Below are positions 47,065 to 56,590 of a stretch of DNA of 64,000 bases, one piece after another (position 1 is the first letter of the stretch; each line of letters begins with the position of its first letter). The position numbers and the translations under genes are program-made. Under the pieces are notes generated by a model that worked only from the letters and a program-made list of their open reading frames with translations, did no database searches and was not told the DNA's origin. The stretch is from Polaribacter sargassicola (GTDB lineage Bacteria; Bacteroidota; Bacteroidia; Flavobacteriales; Flavobacteriaceae): positions 295,969-359,968 of the forward strand of contig NZ_JAHDAU010000004.1 of NCBI RefSeq assembly GCF_021991835.1, in the 5' to 3' direction.

Positions 47065-49434
47065 CTAGCTAAACACTTTCTTAAACCAAGATTTTTTTTG
47101 ATTATCTACATACCCATAACCATATCCATAACCATAACCTTTTGTAATATCTGTATCGTTAAGTAAAACAGCCATATTTGGTAATTTTTTCTCTGTATAC
47201 AACGTTTCTGGTACTACTAACATTCTTTTATCTAAGTAATTTGCTCTAGTTACATACAAGAAGATATCTGAGTACTTAGATATTAATAAAGTATCTGTTA
47301 CTAAATTTACAGGTGCAGTATCAACAATTATATAATCATACTCTTTTCTTACTTCTTTAAATAATTCTTCTACTCTATCCGTTAATAAAAGTTCTGCTGG
47401 ATTAGGAGGGATTACACCGGAAGCAATTATATCTAAACCTTTAATTTCTGGTATATTAAATTTTAAATCTTTTAATGATAATTTATTATCTGTTATAAAA
47501 TTAGTAATACCTTTTCTTTCTTCAATCCCTAAGTAGCTTGTTATTTTAGGAGCTCTTAAATCCATACCCAATAACAAAACTTTTTTATTAGATAAAGATA
47601 AAACAGAAGCTAAATTAATCGATATAAAAGATTTACCTTCTCCACTAGTTGTAGATGTAATAAAGATAGTTTTACCTTCTCCTGTACCAGATTTACTCAT
47701 ACTAGGCAACATAAAATCAAGGTTTGTTCTAATTAACCTAAACGCTTCTGCTGTACTAGATCTAACATCACTTTCACCAATAATAATCTTTTTCTTAGAG
47801 TCATCATGAGGAATATCTCCTAAAAAAGGTATAGTTGTAGCGTCTTCAATATCTTTACGAGTATGAATTTTAGTATCTAAAAGATTTTTTAAATAAATAA
47901 TAATTACAGGAATTAACAAAGCTATAAAAATAGCTTTAATATAACTTCCGTTTACGTCTGGTGATACTGCTCCTCCACTATAAGCATAATCAATTATTTT
48001 TGCATTAGATGCTGTTACTGCTAAAGTAATAGCAGTTTCTTCTTTCTTTTTTAATAAATAAGAATATAAATTAGCAATAATTTCTTGCTGTCTTGCAATG
48101 TCTATAAACTCTCTTTCTAAGCCAGGTATTGCAGATACTTTTTTATTTACTACAGAAGCATATTTGTTTAACTCTTCTAATTGTGCTCGTAATGAAAGAA
48201 TATGATACTTAACACTTTTTTCTAAATTACTTTTAGATATTGCTACTTCATTCTTAAATTTAATTAAAGCAGGATTCATAACCCCTGCAGATAAACCTAA
48301 ATTATTTTTTCTATTTACTAAAGAGTTATACTTTATTATAGATTCTGATATACCTAAATCTTTAAGACCTAAATTTGGTGGTAGCGTTTGATCGGAATTA
48401 TTAGTTATATTTTTCAAAATCCCTTCAGATAACGCCAACTCACTTCTTAACTCAATAATTTGTTCGTTATTACTAGAAGCATTCTCTAAAGCTATTTCTC
48501 CTTCTGATGAAAGCCCAGAGATTTTATTTTTTGTTCTAAAGTTCTTTACTGAGTCTTGAATTTTTGATAAATCTTTTCCAATAATTGCTAACCTTTCATC
48601 AATAAAATTCTTAGTAATTTCAGAAACTTTACTCTTATCATTTATTGCATCTTGGTTATATTGTTTAACCAATTCATCTAAAAATGCCTCTGCTTTATGT
48701 GGTAAAGAGTTAGTAATAGATAAATTAACTACATTAGAACTTTGGCTACTAACATCAACCATTAAAGCTCTTCTGTAAGACTCTACAGTATTTAATTTAT
48801 TAGATAAAACTACAAATATTCTGTTATTCTTATTATTAACAAAATCTTTAGTTTTAATAACTTTAAAAGCCCCAAAACCTAAATCTACATCTTCTTTAAA
48901 TTTATGAGATGATATTAAAACATCTTCTGTGTTTTTAATATCAAACTTCTCTTCTCCTTTTAATTCAATAATAAATGAACTATTATTTTTATTTTCTTTT
49001 AAAAAGTTTTTGTCATTAAAAACTAATTCAATTGGAGAATTTTTATATAATTCTGTTTTCTTTACTCTTCCATCTATAAAATAAGACAAATTAAGTTGTA
49101 AACTTTCTACAACTTTACTTATAATTTTTCTAGACTTTATAATGATAACTTCACTATCAGTATTATTAGAATTTTTTCCTACAAAGCCCATATCAGAAAG
49201 AGCTGATAGCTCTTGAGAAATTCCAGAAGACTCATCTTCTTTAATCATTATAGTGGTACTAGCACTATATTGAGGTACTTCGTATCTTAATTTAAGATAA
49301 GATAATCCTAAAAATATAATTAAAGAAACAACAAACCATTTCCAATGTATAAGATACTTAAAGATTTCTTCTTTAATATTAAATGTATCTTTCTTTCTTT
49401 TTACACCCGATAAATCTTGATTATTTACAGCCAT
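47065..49434 (-). CDS. Polysaccharide co-polymerase/tyrosine autokinase (Wzc-like)
   Basis: A 789-residue inner-membrane protein that controls polysaccharide chain length and export. A membrane helix at about 30-48 and a second near 500-516 flank a periplasmic region with Wzz-like sequence and coiled coils (270-460). The cytoplasmic BY-kinase domain (about 545-760) has Walker A TTSGEGKS ending at 602 and Walker A' VLLLGMDLRAPK (619-630), plus YDYIIVDTAP. The tail carries five tyrosines at 767, 769, 771, 773 and 775 in a Gly-Tyr repeat. The gene follows wza-like by 3 bases and ends the operon at a terminator. Confidence 0.94.
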   Translation of the reverse strand: MAVNNQDLSGVKRKKDTFNIKEEIFKYLIHWKWFVVSLIIFLGLSYLKLRYEVPQYSASTTIMIKEDESSGISQELSALSDMGFVGKNSNNTDSEVIIIKSRKIISKVVESLQLNLSYFIDGRVKKTELYKNSPIELVFNDKNFLKENKNNSSFIIELKGEEKFDIKNTEDVLISSHKFKEDVDLGFGAFKVIKTKDFVNNKNNRIFVVLSNKLNTVESYRRALMVDVSSQSSNVVNLSITNSLPHKAEAFLDELVKQYNQDAINDKSKVSEITKNFIDERLAIIGKDLSKIQDSVKNFRTKNKISGLSSEGEIALENASSNNEQIIELRSELALSEGILKNITNNSDQTLPPNLGLKDLGISESIIKYNSLVNRKNNLGLSAGVMNPALIKFKNEVAISKSNLEKSVKYHILSLRAQLEELNKYASVVNKKVSAIPGLEREFIDIARQQEIIANLYSYLLKKKEETAITLAVTASNAKIIDYAYSGGAVSPDVNGSYIKAIFIALLIPVIIIYLKNLLDTKIHTRKDIEDATTIPFLGDIPHDDSKKKIIIGESDVRSSTAEAFRLIRTNLDFMLPSMSKSGTGEGKTIFITSTTSGEGKSFISINLASVLSLSNKKVLLLGMDLRAPKITSYLGIEERKGITNFITDNKLSLKDLKFNIPEIKGLDIIASGVIPPNPAELLLTDRVEELFKEVRKEYDYIIVDTAPVNLVTDTLLISKYSDIFLYVTRANYLDKRMLVVPETLYTEKKLPNMAVLLNDTDITKGYGYGYGYGYVDNQKKSWFKKVFS
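47110..47139 (-). repeat. Hexanucleotide repeat encoding the Gly-Tyr tail of the kinase
   Basis: Five tandem units of GGNTAT, read on the minus strand, encode Gly766 to Tyr775. Third-base differences (GGT, GGT, GGA, GGT, GGG) mean that the units are not perfectly identical. Gain or loss of a unit would keep the frame and change the number of tyrosines. Confidence 0.85.
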
Positions 49435-49437
49435 TTT

Positions 49438-50238
49438 TTACCTTATAATAATAGAAACCATCGTTAATAGAAAACCAGCTATTGTAATAAATAAGCTTGT
49501 AGTTGTATTACTAGATGCACTTTGCATACTTGCTGAATTTTGCTCAACATATATTACATCATTTTGCTGTAAGTAAAAAACGGGTGATGTATTGATTGTA
49601 TTAGATAATAAATCTACTCTATATTGTATTTTCTTATTATTACCTTCTTCTCTTTGTACCATTATATTATCTCTTCTTGCAGAAATTTGTAAATCTCCTG
49701 CCATAGCAATAGCTTCTAATATAGAAATACGTTCATTAGGTATTGTATAAGTACCAGGTGTTCTAACGGCACCAAGTATAGAAATTTTGTAGTTTATAAT
49801 TCTAATATTTATGGTAGGGTCTTTTACATACTGAGGATCTAACTTATCTTTTAACAGTTTAATTGCAGATTCTCTTGTTAAACCTCCTAATTTTATTTCT
49901 CCTAAAACAGGAAAATCAATCATTCCTTTAGAGTCTACCAAATAAGATTGTTGACTTTGTGAAGAAGCACCACCTGCTGATGCACCGTTTTCTACAGAAG
50001 TAGGTGTACCAGCCATATTAAAAAGCTGTACTGCTTCTGTATCTAAAGACGATATATTAATAACAACAACATCATCTGGTTTAAAAATAGTTTGATAACT
50101 ATTGTCTACTAAAGCTTGGTCTATCTTATCTTTTTGAAAATAAGTAATCTTTTTCTTTGATACACATGAACCAAAAAACATTAATGACACAACAAAAATT
50201 AAAAAAGGGAATTTCTTTTGCAACTTACTATAAATCAT
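49438..50238 (-). CDS. Polysaccharide export outer-membrane lipoprotein (Wza-like)
   Basis: A 266-residue export protein. A lipoprotein signal ends in FFGSC (Cys about 25). The Poly_export domain follows (PDDVVVINISSLD, LVDSKGMIDFPVLGEIKLGGLTRESAIKLLKDKL), then an SLBB domain (ISILGAVRTPGTYTIPNERISILEAIAMAGDL). The C-terminus has a hydrophobic helix (SLFITIAGFLLTMVSIIIR) in place of the amphipathic barrel helix of E. coli Wza; this short form is usual in Bacteroidota. It is co-transcribed with the kinase (3-base gap), its normal partner. Confidence 0.92.
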   Translation of the reverse strand: MIYSKLQKKFPFLIFVVSLMFFGSCVSKKKITYFQKDKIDQALVDNSYQTIFKPDDVVVINISSLDTEAVQLFNMAGTPTSVENGASAGGASSQSQQSYLVDSKGMIDFPVLGEIKLGGLTRESAIKLLKDKLDPQYVKDPTINIRIINYKISILGAVRTPGTYTIPNERISILEAIAMAGDLQISARRDNIMVQREEGNNKKIQYRVDLLSNTINTSPVFYLQQNDVIYVEQNSASMQSASSNTTTSLFITIAGFLLTMVSIIIR

Positions 50239-50278
50239 ATTTATTTTTTTCGCTAAAATATGACATTAAATCCATTCG

Positions 50279-52174
50279 CTACAAATTATTGTCTAATTTT
50301 TCGAATATGGAATTATTCGATATATATTCGGGTACTATTTTTTTTATTTTTTGTACAATTTGCAAGTCAGATGATTCTGAATGATTAAGACATAAATTTA
50401 TAATTTCACTTCTTATAAGCTCCACATCCATCTCTTGTGTCTTTGCAATCATTATTTTTTCGTGATACGTTTTAGTTGTATCTTCTCCATTAGCTAACAA
50501 CTCTTCATACAGTTTTTCACCTGGCCTTAAACCTGTAATTTTAATATCTATATCATCTGGATACTTTAAGCCAGATAAGGATATCATTCTTTTTGCCATA
50601 TCAAAAATCTTAATAGATTTTCCCATGTCAAAAATATAAATTTCACCACCAATCCCCATTGTACCAGCCTCTAAAACCAATCTACAAGCTTCTGGTATTG
50701 TCATAAAAAAACGTGTAATTTCTTTATGGGTTACCGTAAGTGGGCCACCAACTTCTATTTGTTTTTTAAATAATGGAATAACTGATCCGTTAGATCCTAA
50801 AACATTTCCAAAACGTGTAACCGTAAATTTAGTTGATGATTTTTGTTTACTTAAACATCCAATATATTTTTCGGCTACTCTTTTTGTAGCTCCCATAACA
50901 TTTGTTGGATTAACAGCTTTGTCTGTAGAAATCATTACAAATCTTTCTATATTATAAGATATAGAAAGGTCTGCAATATTTTTTGTACCACAAACATTTA
51001 TTTTTACAGCTTCATAAGGGCTTTCTTCCATTAAAGGAACATGTTTATAAGCTGCTGCATGAAAAACTTTTTGAGGCTTATATTTTTCAAAAACCTCCGT
51101 CATTCTTTTTTTATCTCTTACATCTGCAACAATGGCTACAAAGTTGGTTTTTTTTAACTGAAGTAATTGTTGTTGTAACTCATAAAGTGGTGATTCTGCT
51201 TGATCAATTAAGACTAGTTTACTTAAATTATAGGTTGCTAATTGACGAGAAATCTCGCTTCCTATTGATCCTGCTGCTCCTGTTACTAAAATAACCTTAT
51301 TCTCTACTTCTCTTTTTACTATAGGATTTTCAATAGCTATTTGTTCTCTACCTAACAAATCATCTATATTAATTTTTTTAATCTGATTTGCTTGAAAATC
51401 TCCTTCAATCCATTTAGATAATGGTGGAACAATTTTTACACTAATGCCTAACCTAAATAATTTATCTGTTATTTCTAATAATCTATTACGCTTAATTTTT
51501 TGAGTTGAAATAATTATTTCCGTAATATTATTCTTGTTTATAAAACCCTCATCTATCTTAGAAAAATCATAAATTTTAACTCCATCTATTTTTTTATTTA
51601 TTTTGTTAGGATCATCATCTATAAAACCAATAACATCATAATTATTATTACGCTCTCTAGTTATTGCTCCATAAGTTATTATACCAGAGTCTCCTGCCCC
51701 ATAAATTAAAATATTGGTTATAGATTGTAGTTCTGTAGAAATTATTTCATAAAAAGCTTTAAAAGCATACCTGCTAAAAATTAATATAAACAGAGAAACC
51801 AGATAGTGTATTAAAATAATGGTTCTTGGTATTATAAAGTTTTTAAAAATTGTAAAAAACTGATTTAAAACCAATAATACACCCATTGTCATACTAAAAA
51901 TAGTAATAGCAAAAAAGACATTAAAAGCATCTTTAACACCCGTATGTCTTATTACACCTTTGTATGAGCCAACTAATAAAAAACTAAAAATAGAAACAAA
52001 GATTACTAAAGGAAGTTGTTGTGTAAAATTAAATGTATTAAAATTAAAACTAATATTAAATCTTATAGAGTATGCTATTACATAAGAAAGTAATACTAAT
52101 ACAATGTCAATAAATAAAACTATCCATTTAGATGCATATTTATTTAATACAGTTAAAAAAAAAACTCTTATCAT
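50279..52174 (-). CDS. Membrane UDP-sugar 4,6-dehydratase, FlaA1/PglF/CapD type
   Basis: A 631-residue polysaccharide biosynthesis dehydratase. Four membrane helices fill about 15-135. A first Rossmann-like domain (LIYGAGDSG, 157-164) precedes the catalytic SDR domain with TGAAGSIG at 298-305, HAAAYKHVPLMEESP (372-386) and the catalytic stretch STDKAVNPTNVMGATK (416-431). These proteins remove water from UDP-GlcNAc to give a 4-keto-6-deoxy sugar. With the aminotransferase and the SDR upstream it can supply 6-deoxy amino sugars. A 110-base gap before its start, larger than elsewhere in the operon, includes a possible internal promoter. Confidence 0.93.
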   Translation of the reverse strand: MIRVFFLTVLNKYASKWIVLFIDIVLVLLSYVIAYSIRFNISFNFNTFNFTQQLPLVIFVSIFSFLLVGSYKGVIRHTGVKDAFNVFFAITIFSMTMGVLLVLNQFFTIFKNFIIPRTIILIHYLVSLFILIFSRYAFKAFYEIISTELQSITNILIYGAGDSGIITYGAITRERNNNYDVIGFIDDDPNKINKKIDGVKIYDFSKIDEGFINKNNITEIIISTQKIKRNRLLEITDKLFRLGISVKIVPPLSKWIEGDFQANQIKKINIDDLLGREQIAIENPIVKREVENKVILVTGAAGSIGSEISRQLATYNLSKLVLIDQAESPLYELQQQLLQLKKTNFVAIVADVRDKKRMTEVFEKYKPQKVFHAAAYKHVPLMEESPYEAVKINVCGTKNIADLSISYNIERFVMISTDKAVNPTNVMGATKRVAEKYIGCLSKQKSSTKFTVTRFGNVLGSNGSVIPLFKKQIEVGGPLTVTHKEITRFFMTIPEACRLVLEAGTMGIGGEIYIFDMGKSIKIFDMAKRMISLSGLKYPDDIDIKITGLRPGEKLYEELLANGEDTTKTYHEKIMIAKTQEMDVELIRSEIINLCLNHSESSDLQIVQKIKKIVPEYISNNSIFEKLDNNL

Positions 52175-52196
52175 TTTCTATTTTTCGTAGTGCGAA

Positions 52197-52204
52197 CGAA
52201 GTTA
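52197..52204 (-). promoter_or_regulatory. Possible internal -7 box before the dehydratase
   Basis: On the minus strand TAACTTCG differs from TAnnTTTG at one base and lies 22 bases before the dehydratase ATG at 52174. It falls in the only gap of more than about 50 bases among the downstream polysaccharide genes. Confidence 0.25.
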
Positions 52205-52284
52205 CAAAAAATTCTAAGAATACTAATAGTCTACAATAACGAATTATCCATAAAAAATAATGAGGTTTATAGAGGCTTTTTTTA

Positions 52285-53394
52285 TCATTTTTGGGGAATA
52301 ACTTTTAAGATAGATTTCTTAATACGTTCTTTTTCTTCTCTGCTTAAACAAGATCCAGAAGGTAAACATAAACCTTTTTTAAATAAAACTTCTGCATTAT
52401 TTCCTCCAAAATAAATACTATCTTTAAAAAGAGGCTGTAAATGCATAGGTTTCCATTGAGGACGAGCTTCTATATTGTCTTTTTCTAATTCTATCCTTAA
52501 ATCATCACTTGTAAAATTAGCAATATTATTATCTATAAATATACAAGTTAACCAATGATTAGAAAACCAATCTAAATTAAATTCTTTAAGTAGAGTAACT
52601 CCTTTTATTTCTTTAAACAAAGTTTGATAAAACAAATTATTATCTCTGTGTTTTTGGATTTTTTCTTCTAATTTAGATAATTGTTCGTTTCCAATTTCTG
52701 CCAAAAAAGGACTCATTCTATAATTAAAACCTATTTCTGAGTGTTGATAATGAACAGCTTTATCTTTTGATTGTGTTGCTAAAAAAACAGCTTTATCTTT
52801 TTCTTTTAATGTATTACAAATTAATGCGCCACCACCAAAAGTTGTAATAATTTTATTATTGTTAAAAGACAAAATTCCGAAATTACCAAACGTACCACAT
52901 TTCTGTTCTTTATAATGAGAACCTAAGGCTTCTGCTGCATCTTCTATTAAAATAATATCATATTTTTTAGCAATAGAAGCAATTTCATCAATCTTTGCAG
53001 GCATGCCATATAAATGAACCAAAATAATTGCTTTTGGTTTTTTGCCGGCTTCAATTCTACTCTTAATTGCTTCTTCTAAATAGTAAGGACACATATTTTG
53101 TGTATCTAACTCACTATCAATAAAAATAGGATTTGCTTTTTGATATAAAATAGGATTTGCTGTTGCTACAAAAGTAAATGATTGACAAAGTACCTCATCT
53201 CCTTCTGTAACTCCACTTAAAATTAATGCTAAATGAATTGCAGAAGTACCAGAATTTAAAGCAACAATATGCTTTTTATTTTCAAAATAAACCTCTAAAC
53301 TTTTTTCAAATCTAGAAATACTTTCTCCTTCAATAAAATTATTATCTATTGATGTTATTGATGAAGTTTTTGACAAATAAATCCTATCCTTCAT
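52285..53394 (-). CDS. DegT/DnrJ/EryC1/StrS family sugar aminotransferase
   Basis: A PLP-dependent enzyme that transfers an amino group from glutamate to a keto sugar nucleotide. The cofactor lysine is K181 in LSFNNNKIITTFGGGALI, and LNSGTSAIHLAL (47-58) and LIEDAAEALGS (149-159) hold the PLP phosphate and ring. QWKPMHLQPLF matches the PglE/PseC-like group. At 369 residues it is full length. Given the PglF-like dehydratase next to it, a UDP-4-keto-6-deoxy-GlcNAc substrate is likely. Confidence 0.92.
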   Translation of the reverse strand: MKDRIYLSKTSSITSIDNNFIEGESISRFEKSLEVYFENKKHIVALNSGTSAIHLALILSGVTEGDEVLCQSFTFVATANPILYQKANPIFIDSELDTQNMCPYYLEEAIKSRIEAGKKPKAIILVHLYGMPAKIDEIASIAKKYDIILIEDAAEALGSHYKEQKCGTFGNFGILSFNNNKIITTFGGGALICNTLKEKDKAVFLATQSKDKAVHYQHSEIGFNYRMSPFLAEIGNEQLSKLEEKIQKHRDNNLFYQTLFKEIKGVTLLKEFNLDWFSNHWLTCIFIDNNIANFTSDDLRIELEKDNIEARPQWKPMHLQPLFKDSIYFGGNNAEVLFKKGLCLPSGSCLSREEKERIKKSILKVIPQK

Positions 53395-53402
53395 TTATAA
53401 AG

Positions 53403-54356
53403 TTAAGTAGTTTTTAATCTTTTAAAAGAATAAAGATACAAACTAAAAAAAACAATCATCAATCCTAGAAATACAAATATTTGAATATTGAAATCTAATT
53501 TATAACTCTTGTAAACAATTATATTTACTACCATTTGTAAAAGAGCATAAATTATAGAAACGTTTAAATGTGATATCTTTTTTACATCTACCAATTTTTG
53601 ATAAATATGATGTCTATGAGCATCTAAAACACTCTCTTTTGTAAAAATCTTTCTGTACAATAAGGTTATTAAAGCATCTCCGCCGTAGACAATTACAAGT
53701 GCAAAAATTAAAGGCGATGATAATTTATATGTAAAAAGTATCAGTAAAAAAAAGACCAAAACACCTAAAGTTATACTACCAATATCTCCTGCAAAAAACA
53801 ATGCCTTTTTTCTAAAATTATAAAATCCAAAAACGATTAAAGATATTAAACTATAAATAATTAAATCTGGAGCTACTAAAGCCTCTATCTCATTAATAAA
53901 ATAAAATCCTAAAAGAACAGAAATTGTATACAGACCTGTAATACCATTTATTCCGTCCATAAAATTAAACATGTTTACAACTCCTACACCAAATAAAATA
54001 TAAAAAACATACAGATAAATTGGCGAAAAAGGCAAAGCTAATTCTACTAAAATTAGTAAAACAGCCAATAGTTGAAAAGGAAAACGAACTTTAGAACTTA
54101 AAGTATAAATATCATCTAAAAAACTAACAATAGAAATTAAAACCACTCCAATTGTAAAGTAAGGATAACTAAAATCATTTAGAAGAGAGAATAATAAAAT
54201 TGCTATTGGAAAAATAATACCACCACCTCTAACAGTTATTTTTGTGTGAGAACTTCTTTTATTAGGTTTATCTATAATCTTAAATTTAATGGCTAATTTT
54301 AAATAAACAAAAGATAAAATGGCAATTATTACTAAAATAAAAAAATATTTCTCCAT
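53403..54356 (-). CDS. WecA/WbpL-like polyprenyl-phosphate sugar-1-phosphate transferase
   Basis: A 317-residue integral membrane enzyme with about ten helices that starts a polysaccharide repeat unit on undecaprenyl phosphate. Conserved motifs are the N-terminal RSSHTKITVRGGGIIFP, the NMFNFMDGINGITG Asp-rich site, FFAGDIGSITLG and the cytoplasmic DAHRHHIYQKL. This histidine-rich loop separates the WecA/WbpL group from MraY. Its donor is unknown; a 6-deoxy amino sugar is plausible from context. The neighbours are 8 and 3 bases away. Confidence 0.92.
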   Translation of the reverse strand: MEKYFFILVIIAILSFVYLKLAIKFKIIDKPNKRSSHTKITVRGGGIIFPIAILLFSLLNDFSYPYFTIGVVLISIVSFLDDIYTLSSKVRFPFQLLAVLLILVELALPFSPIYLYVFYILFGVGVVNMFNFMDGINGITGLYTISVLLGFYFINEIEALVAPDLIIYSLISLIVFGFYNFRKKALFFAGDIGSITLGVLVFFLLILFTYKLSSPLIFALVIVYGGDALITLLYRKIFTKESVLDAHRHHIYQKLVDVKKISHLNVSIIYALLQMVVNIIVYKSYKLDFNIQIFVFLGLMIVFFSLYLYSFKRLKTT

Positions 54357-54359
54357 AAT

Positions 54360-55283
54360 TTAAAAAGATGCAATTGTTTTTTCTAATCCTTTTTCTGCCG
54401 ACAAAGGTAAGTTTTTTTGCATTGCAGCTTTTATTTTAGTGTTAGAAACCACATAATTTTCTGTAAGCTTTTGTACTCTTTCAGAGTTAATTGGCAAAGG
54501 CAAAACATCTCCCAACTTAGCAATTAATGTAATAATAGATTTTGGTGTTTTTAATATTTTTGCTTGTTTATTAACTACTTTTCCTATAATTGATACTAGT
54601 TGATTTGTTGATAAGCTTTCGTCATCAGCAATATTATAAATCCCAGATTGAATGTTATTATTTTCTATTAATTCATCGATAATAAAACATAAATTATCTA
54701 CAGAAACAAATGATCTTTTGTTTTTAAATTTACCAAAAGGATAAGGAACTCCTTTAGAAACAAAAGTGTATAATAAATTTAAATTTCCCTTATTATTTGG
54801 TCCATGTACCATACAAGGTCTTAAAATATAGACTCTTTTATTTAACGGTATTTGTTTTGATAAAATATAGTTTTCTGCTGCTAATTTAGATTTCCCATAA
54901 ACAGTAATTGGGTTTGGTGTACTTTCTTCTGTTAAAACTCCATCTACTTTATCTGCAACAGCTTTTACAGAACTTACGTAAATAAAAACTTCGCAGTCGC
55001 TTTCTAAAAACTGATTAAAAAGTTTTTTTGTTAACTCTGTATTTACTTGATAGTATTCTGAATCTTCTGATGTTTTTTTTAAATCGTGTGCTTTACCTGC
55101 AAGATGAATAAATGATTTTGAATTATCTAAAACTGTTTTATTAAGTTGATGATAATCAATTTCTTCTAAACTTGGTTTTCTAGAGACACCAATTATCTTT
55201 TTATTTTTTTCTTTTAAATATTTAGATAAATTAACACCTACAAAACCTGTAATACCTGTTACTATTTGTGTATTCTCTTTCAA
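54360..55283 (-). CDS. NAD-dependent epimerase/dehydratase (extended SDR)
   Basis: A 307-residue short-chain dehydrogenase. The cofactor loop is TGITGFVG (9-16) and the catalytic residues are S104/S105 in IYVSSVKAVAD and Y129/K133 in VYGKSKLAAE. It resembles WbpV-like 4-keto reductases, which act with a WbpM/PglF dehydratase and a WbpL transferase, all three of which are present here. This role is inferred from the set of neighbours. A UDP-sugar 4-epimerase is the main alternative. Confidence 0.87.
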   Translation of the reverse strand: MKENTQIVTGITGFVGVNLSKYLKEKNKKIIGVSRKPSLEEIDYHQLNKTVLDNSKSFIHLAGKAHDLKKTSEDSEYYQVNTELTKKLFNQFLESDCEVFIYVSSVKAVADKVDGVLTEESTPNPITVYGKSKLAAENYILSKQIPLNKRVYILRPCMVHGPNNKGNLNLLYTFVSKGVPYPFGKFKNKRSFVSVDNLCFIIDELIENNNIQSGIYNIADDESLSTNQLVSIIGKVVNKQAKILKTPKSIITLIAKLGDVLPLPINSERVQKLTENYVVSNTKIKAAMQKNLPLSAEKGLEKTIASF

Positions 55284-55286
55284 AAT

Positions 55287-56033
55287 TTATGATTTTTTTA
55301 AAAATCCTATAACTTTCCAAAAACCTCTTAACTGAACTTTTAAGTAATTAAATTTAATATTGTTTCTTGTTAATGCCTTTTTTATTTCTTTAGAAATTAA
55401 CTGATAACTACTAACACCAGAACTACTTAGCCCGCCAATTAACATAGAAGTTGTTGTTATGTTAGAGTATTTCCAAGAAATTTTATGTTTCAAGAAAAAT
55501 CTAGTTATTAGCTCATAATCTGCTCCAATAGTAAAGTCTAATTGATAATTACCAAACGCATCAAATAAATCTTTTTTAAAAAATATTGCAGGATGTGCTG
55601 GCATAAAACCTATTTTTAATTTGTCTGGATTCCATTTTTTGGCAGAATATTTTCTAACCGTTTTTCCTTCTTCATTAAATTGAATAATATTACCTACAGA
55701 AGCATCAATATTATTTTCTAAATGGAATTTAGCTACATTTTCTAGCACAAAATCATCAGTAAAAATATCATCAGAATTTAAAATACCTATAAGATATCCG
55801 TTTGCAAATGTAATTCCTTTATTCATGGCATCATACAATCCTTTATCTGGCTCAGAAACCCACTTTGATATTTTAGAATCGTATTTTTTTATAATTTCTT
55901 TTGTTTTGTCTTTAGAATTACCATCTACAATAATATATTCTATATCAGAATAAGTTTGAGCTAAAACAGATTTAATTGTTTTTTCAATTGTTTTTTCGCT
56001 ATTGTAACAAACTGTTATTATAGAAATCTTCAT
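55287..56033 (-). CDS. Family 2 glycosyltransferase
   Basis: A 248-residue GT-A enzyme. I start at 56033, giving MKISIITVCYNSEKTIEKTI. A longer reading from 56195 overlaps the acetyltransferase by more than 150 bases and encodes an unnatural Lys/Asn-rich stretch. The nucleotide-sugar site is IIVDGNSKDKT with the metal motif NSDD (GILNSDDIF), and PDKGLYDAMNKGI is typical of the clade. It is probably cytoplasmic and adds one sugar to the lipid-linked repeat. It begins 5 bases after the acetyltransferase stop. Confidence 0.92.
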   Translation of the reverse strand: MKISIITVCYNSEKTIEKTIKSVLAQTYSDIEYIIVDGNSKDKTKEIIKKYDSKISKWVSEPDKGLYDAMNKGITFANGYLIGILNSDDIFTDDFVLENVAKFHLENNIDASVGNIIQFNEEGKTVRKYSAKKWNPDKLKIGFMPAHPAIFFKKDLFDAFGNYQLDFTIGADYELITRFFLKHKISWKYSNITTTSMLIGGLSSSGVSSYQLISKEIKKALTRNNIKFNYLKVQLRGFWKVIGFLKKS

Positions 56034-56038
56034 ATAAA

Positions 56039-56590
56039 TTATTCTATTAGGTTTCTTTTTCTTGTTTTTATAGCCGGATTTCCTTGATAAATTGAATACG
56101 CTTCTAAATCTGAAGTTGCTACCGAATTTACCGCTAAAATTGCATGAGTTTTTAATGTTACACCAGGACAAACTACCGATTTTGCACCAACCCAAGAACC
56201 TTCTTCTAGCTTTATTTCTCCTATTTTTAAATCAAAACTTGATTTTTTATAATTATGATTACCACATAATAACATAGCACCTTGCGATAAGCAAACATTA
56301 TCTTCTATCGTTATTTTAGTTAAATTATCAATCCAGACACTTTCTCCTACCCAAACAGAATTTCCTATTTCTAAAAACCAAGGATATTTTACAGAAACAC
56401 CTGGCTTAAAAACAACATTGCTACCTATTTTTGCACCAAATAAACGTAATAAAAAAACTTTTAAACTTGATATTGGATTTAATGGATTGATAAAAAAAAG
56501 AACATTCACAAAATACCAAATTAGTATTTTTATCTTAGAACCTGGTTTATACCAAGAATTATCATATTTTTTAAAATCTACTTTTATCAT
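56039..56590 (-). CDS. WcaF-type O-acetyltransferase
   Basis: A 183-residue left-handed beta-helix (hexapeptide) acetyltransferase of the colanic-acid WcaF group. Repeats include IGSNVVFKPGVSVKYPW, ITIEDNVCLSQGAML, the catalytic-loop CGNHNYKKSSFDL, and GSWVGAKSVVCPGVTLKTHA. It would acetylate a sugar hydroxyl of the repeat unit. It overlaps the upstream glycosyltransferase by 4 bases (ATGA), a sign of coupled translation. Confidence 0.9.
   Translation of the reverse strand: MIKVDFKKYDNSWYKPGSKIKILIWYFVNVLFFINPLNPISSLKVFLLRLFGAKIGSNVVFKPGVSVKYPWFLEIGNSVWVGESVWIDNLTKITIEDNVCLSQGAMLLCGNHNYKKSSFDLKIGEIKLEEGSWVGAKSVVCPGVTLKTHAILAVNSVATSDLEAYSIYQGNPAIKTRKRNLIE

Noticed and set aside
47110..47139. 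Tandem GGNTAT units considered as a CRISPR-like or mobile repeat
   Set aside because: The units are six bases long, uninterrupted and inside a coding frame that reads as Gly-Tyr pairs. They are a coding microsatellite.
56034..56195. N-terminal extension of the family 2 glycosyltransferase
   Set aside because: The extra 54 residues overlap the acetyltransferase in another frame and have no glycosyltransferase character. The ATG at 56033 gives the canonical start.
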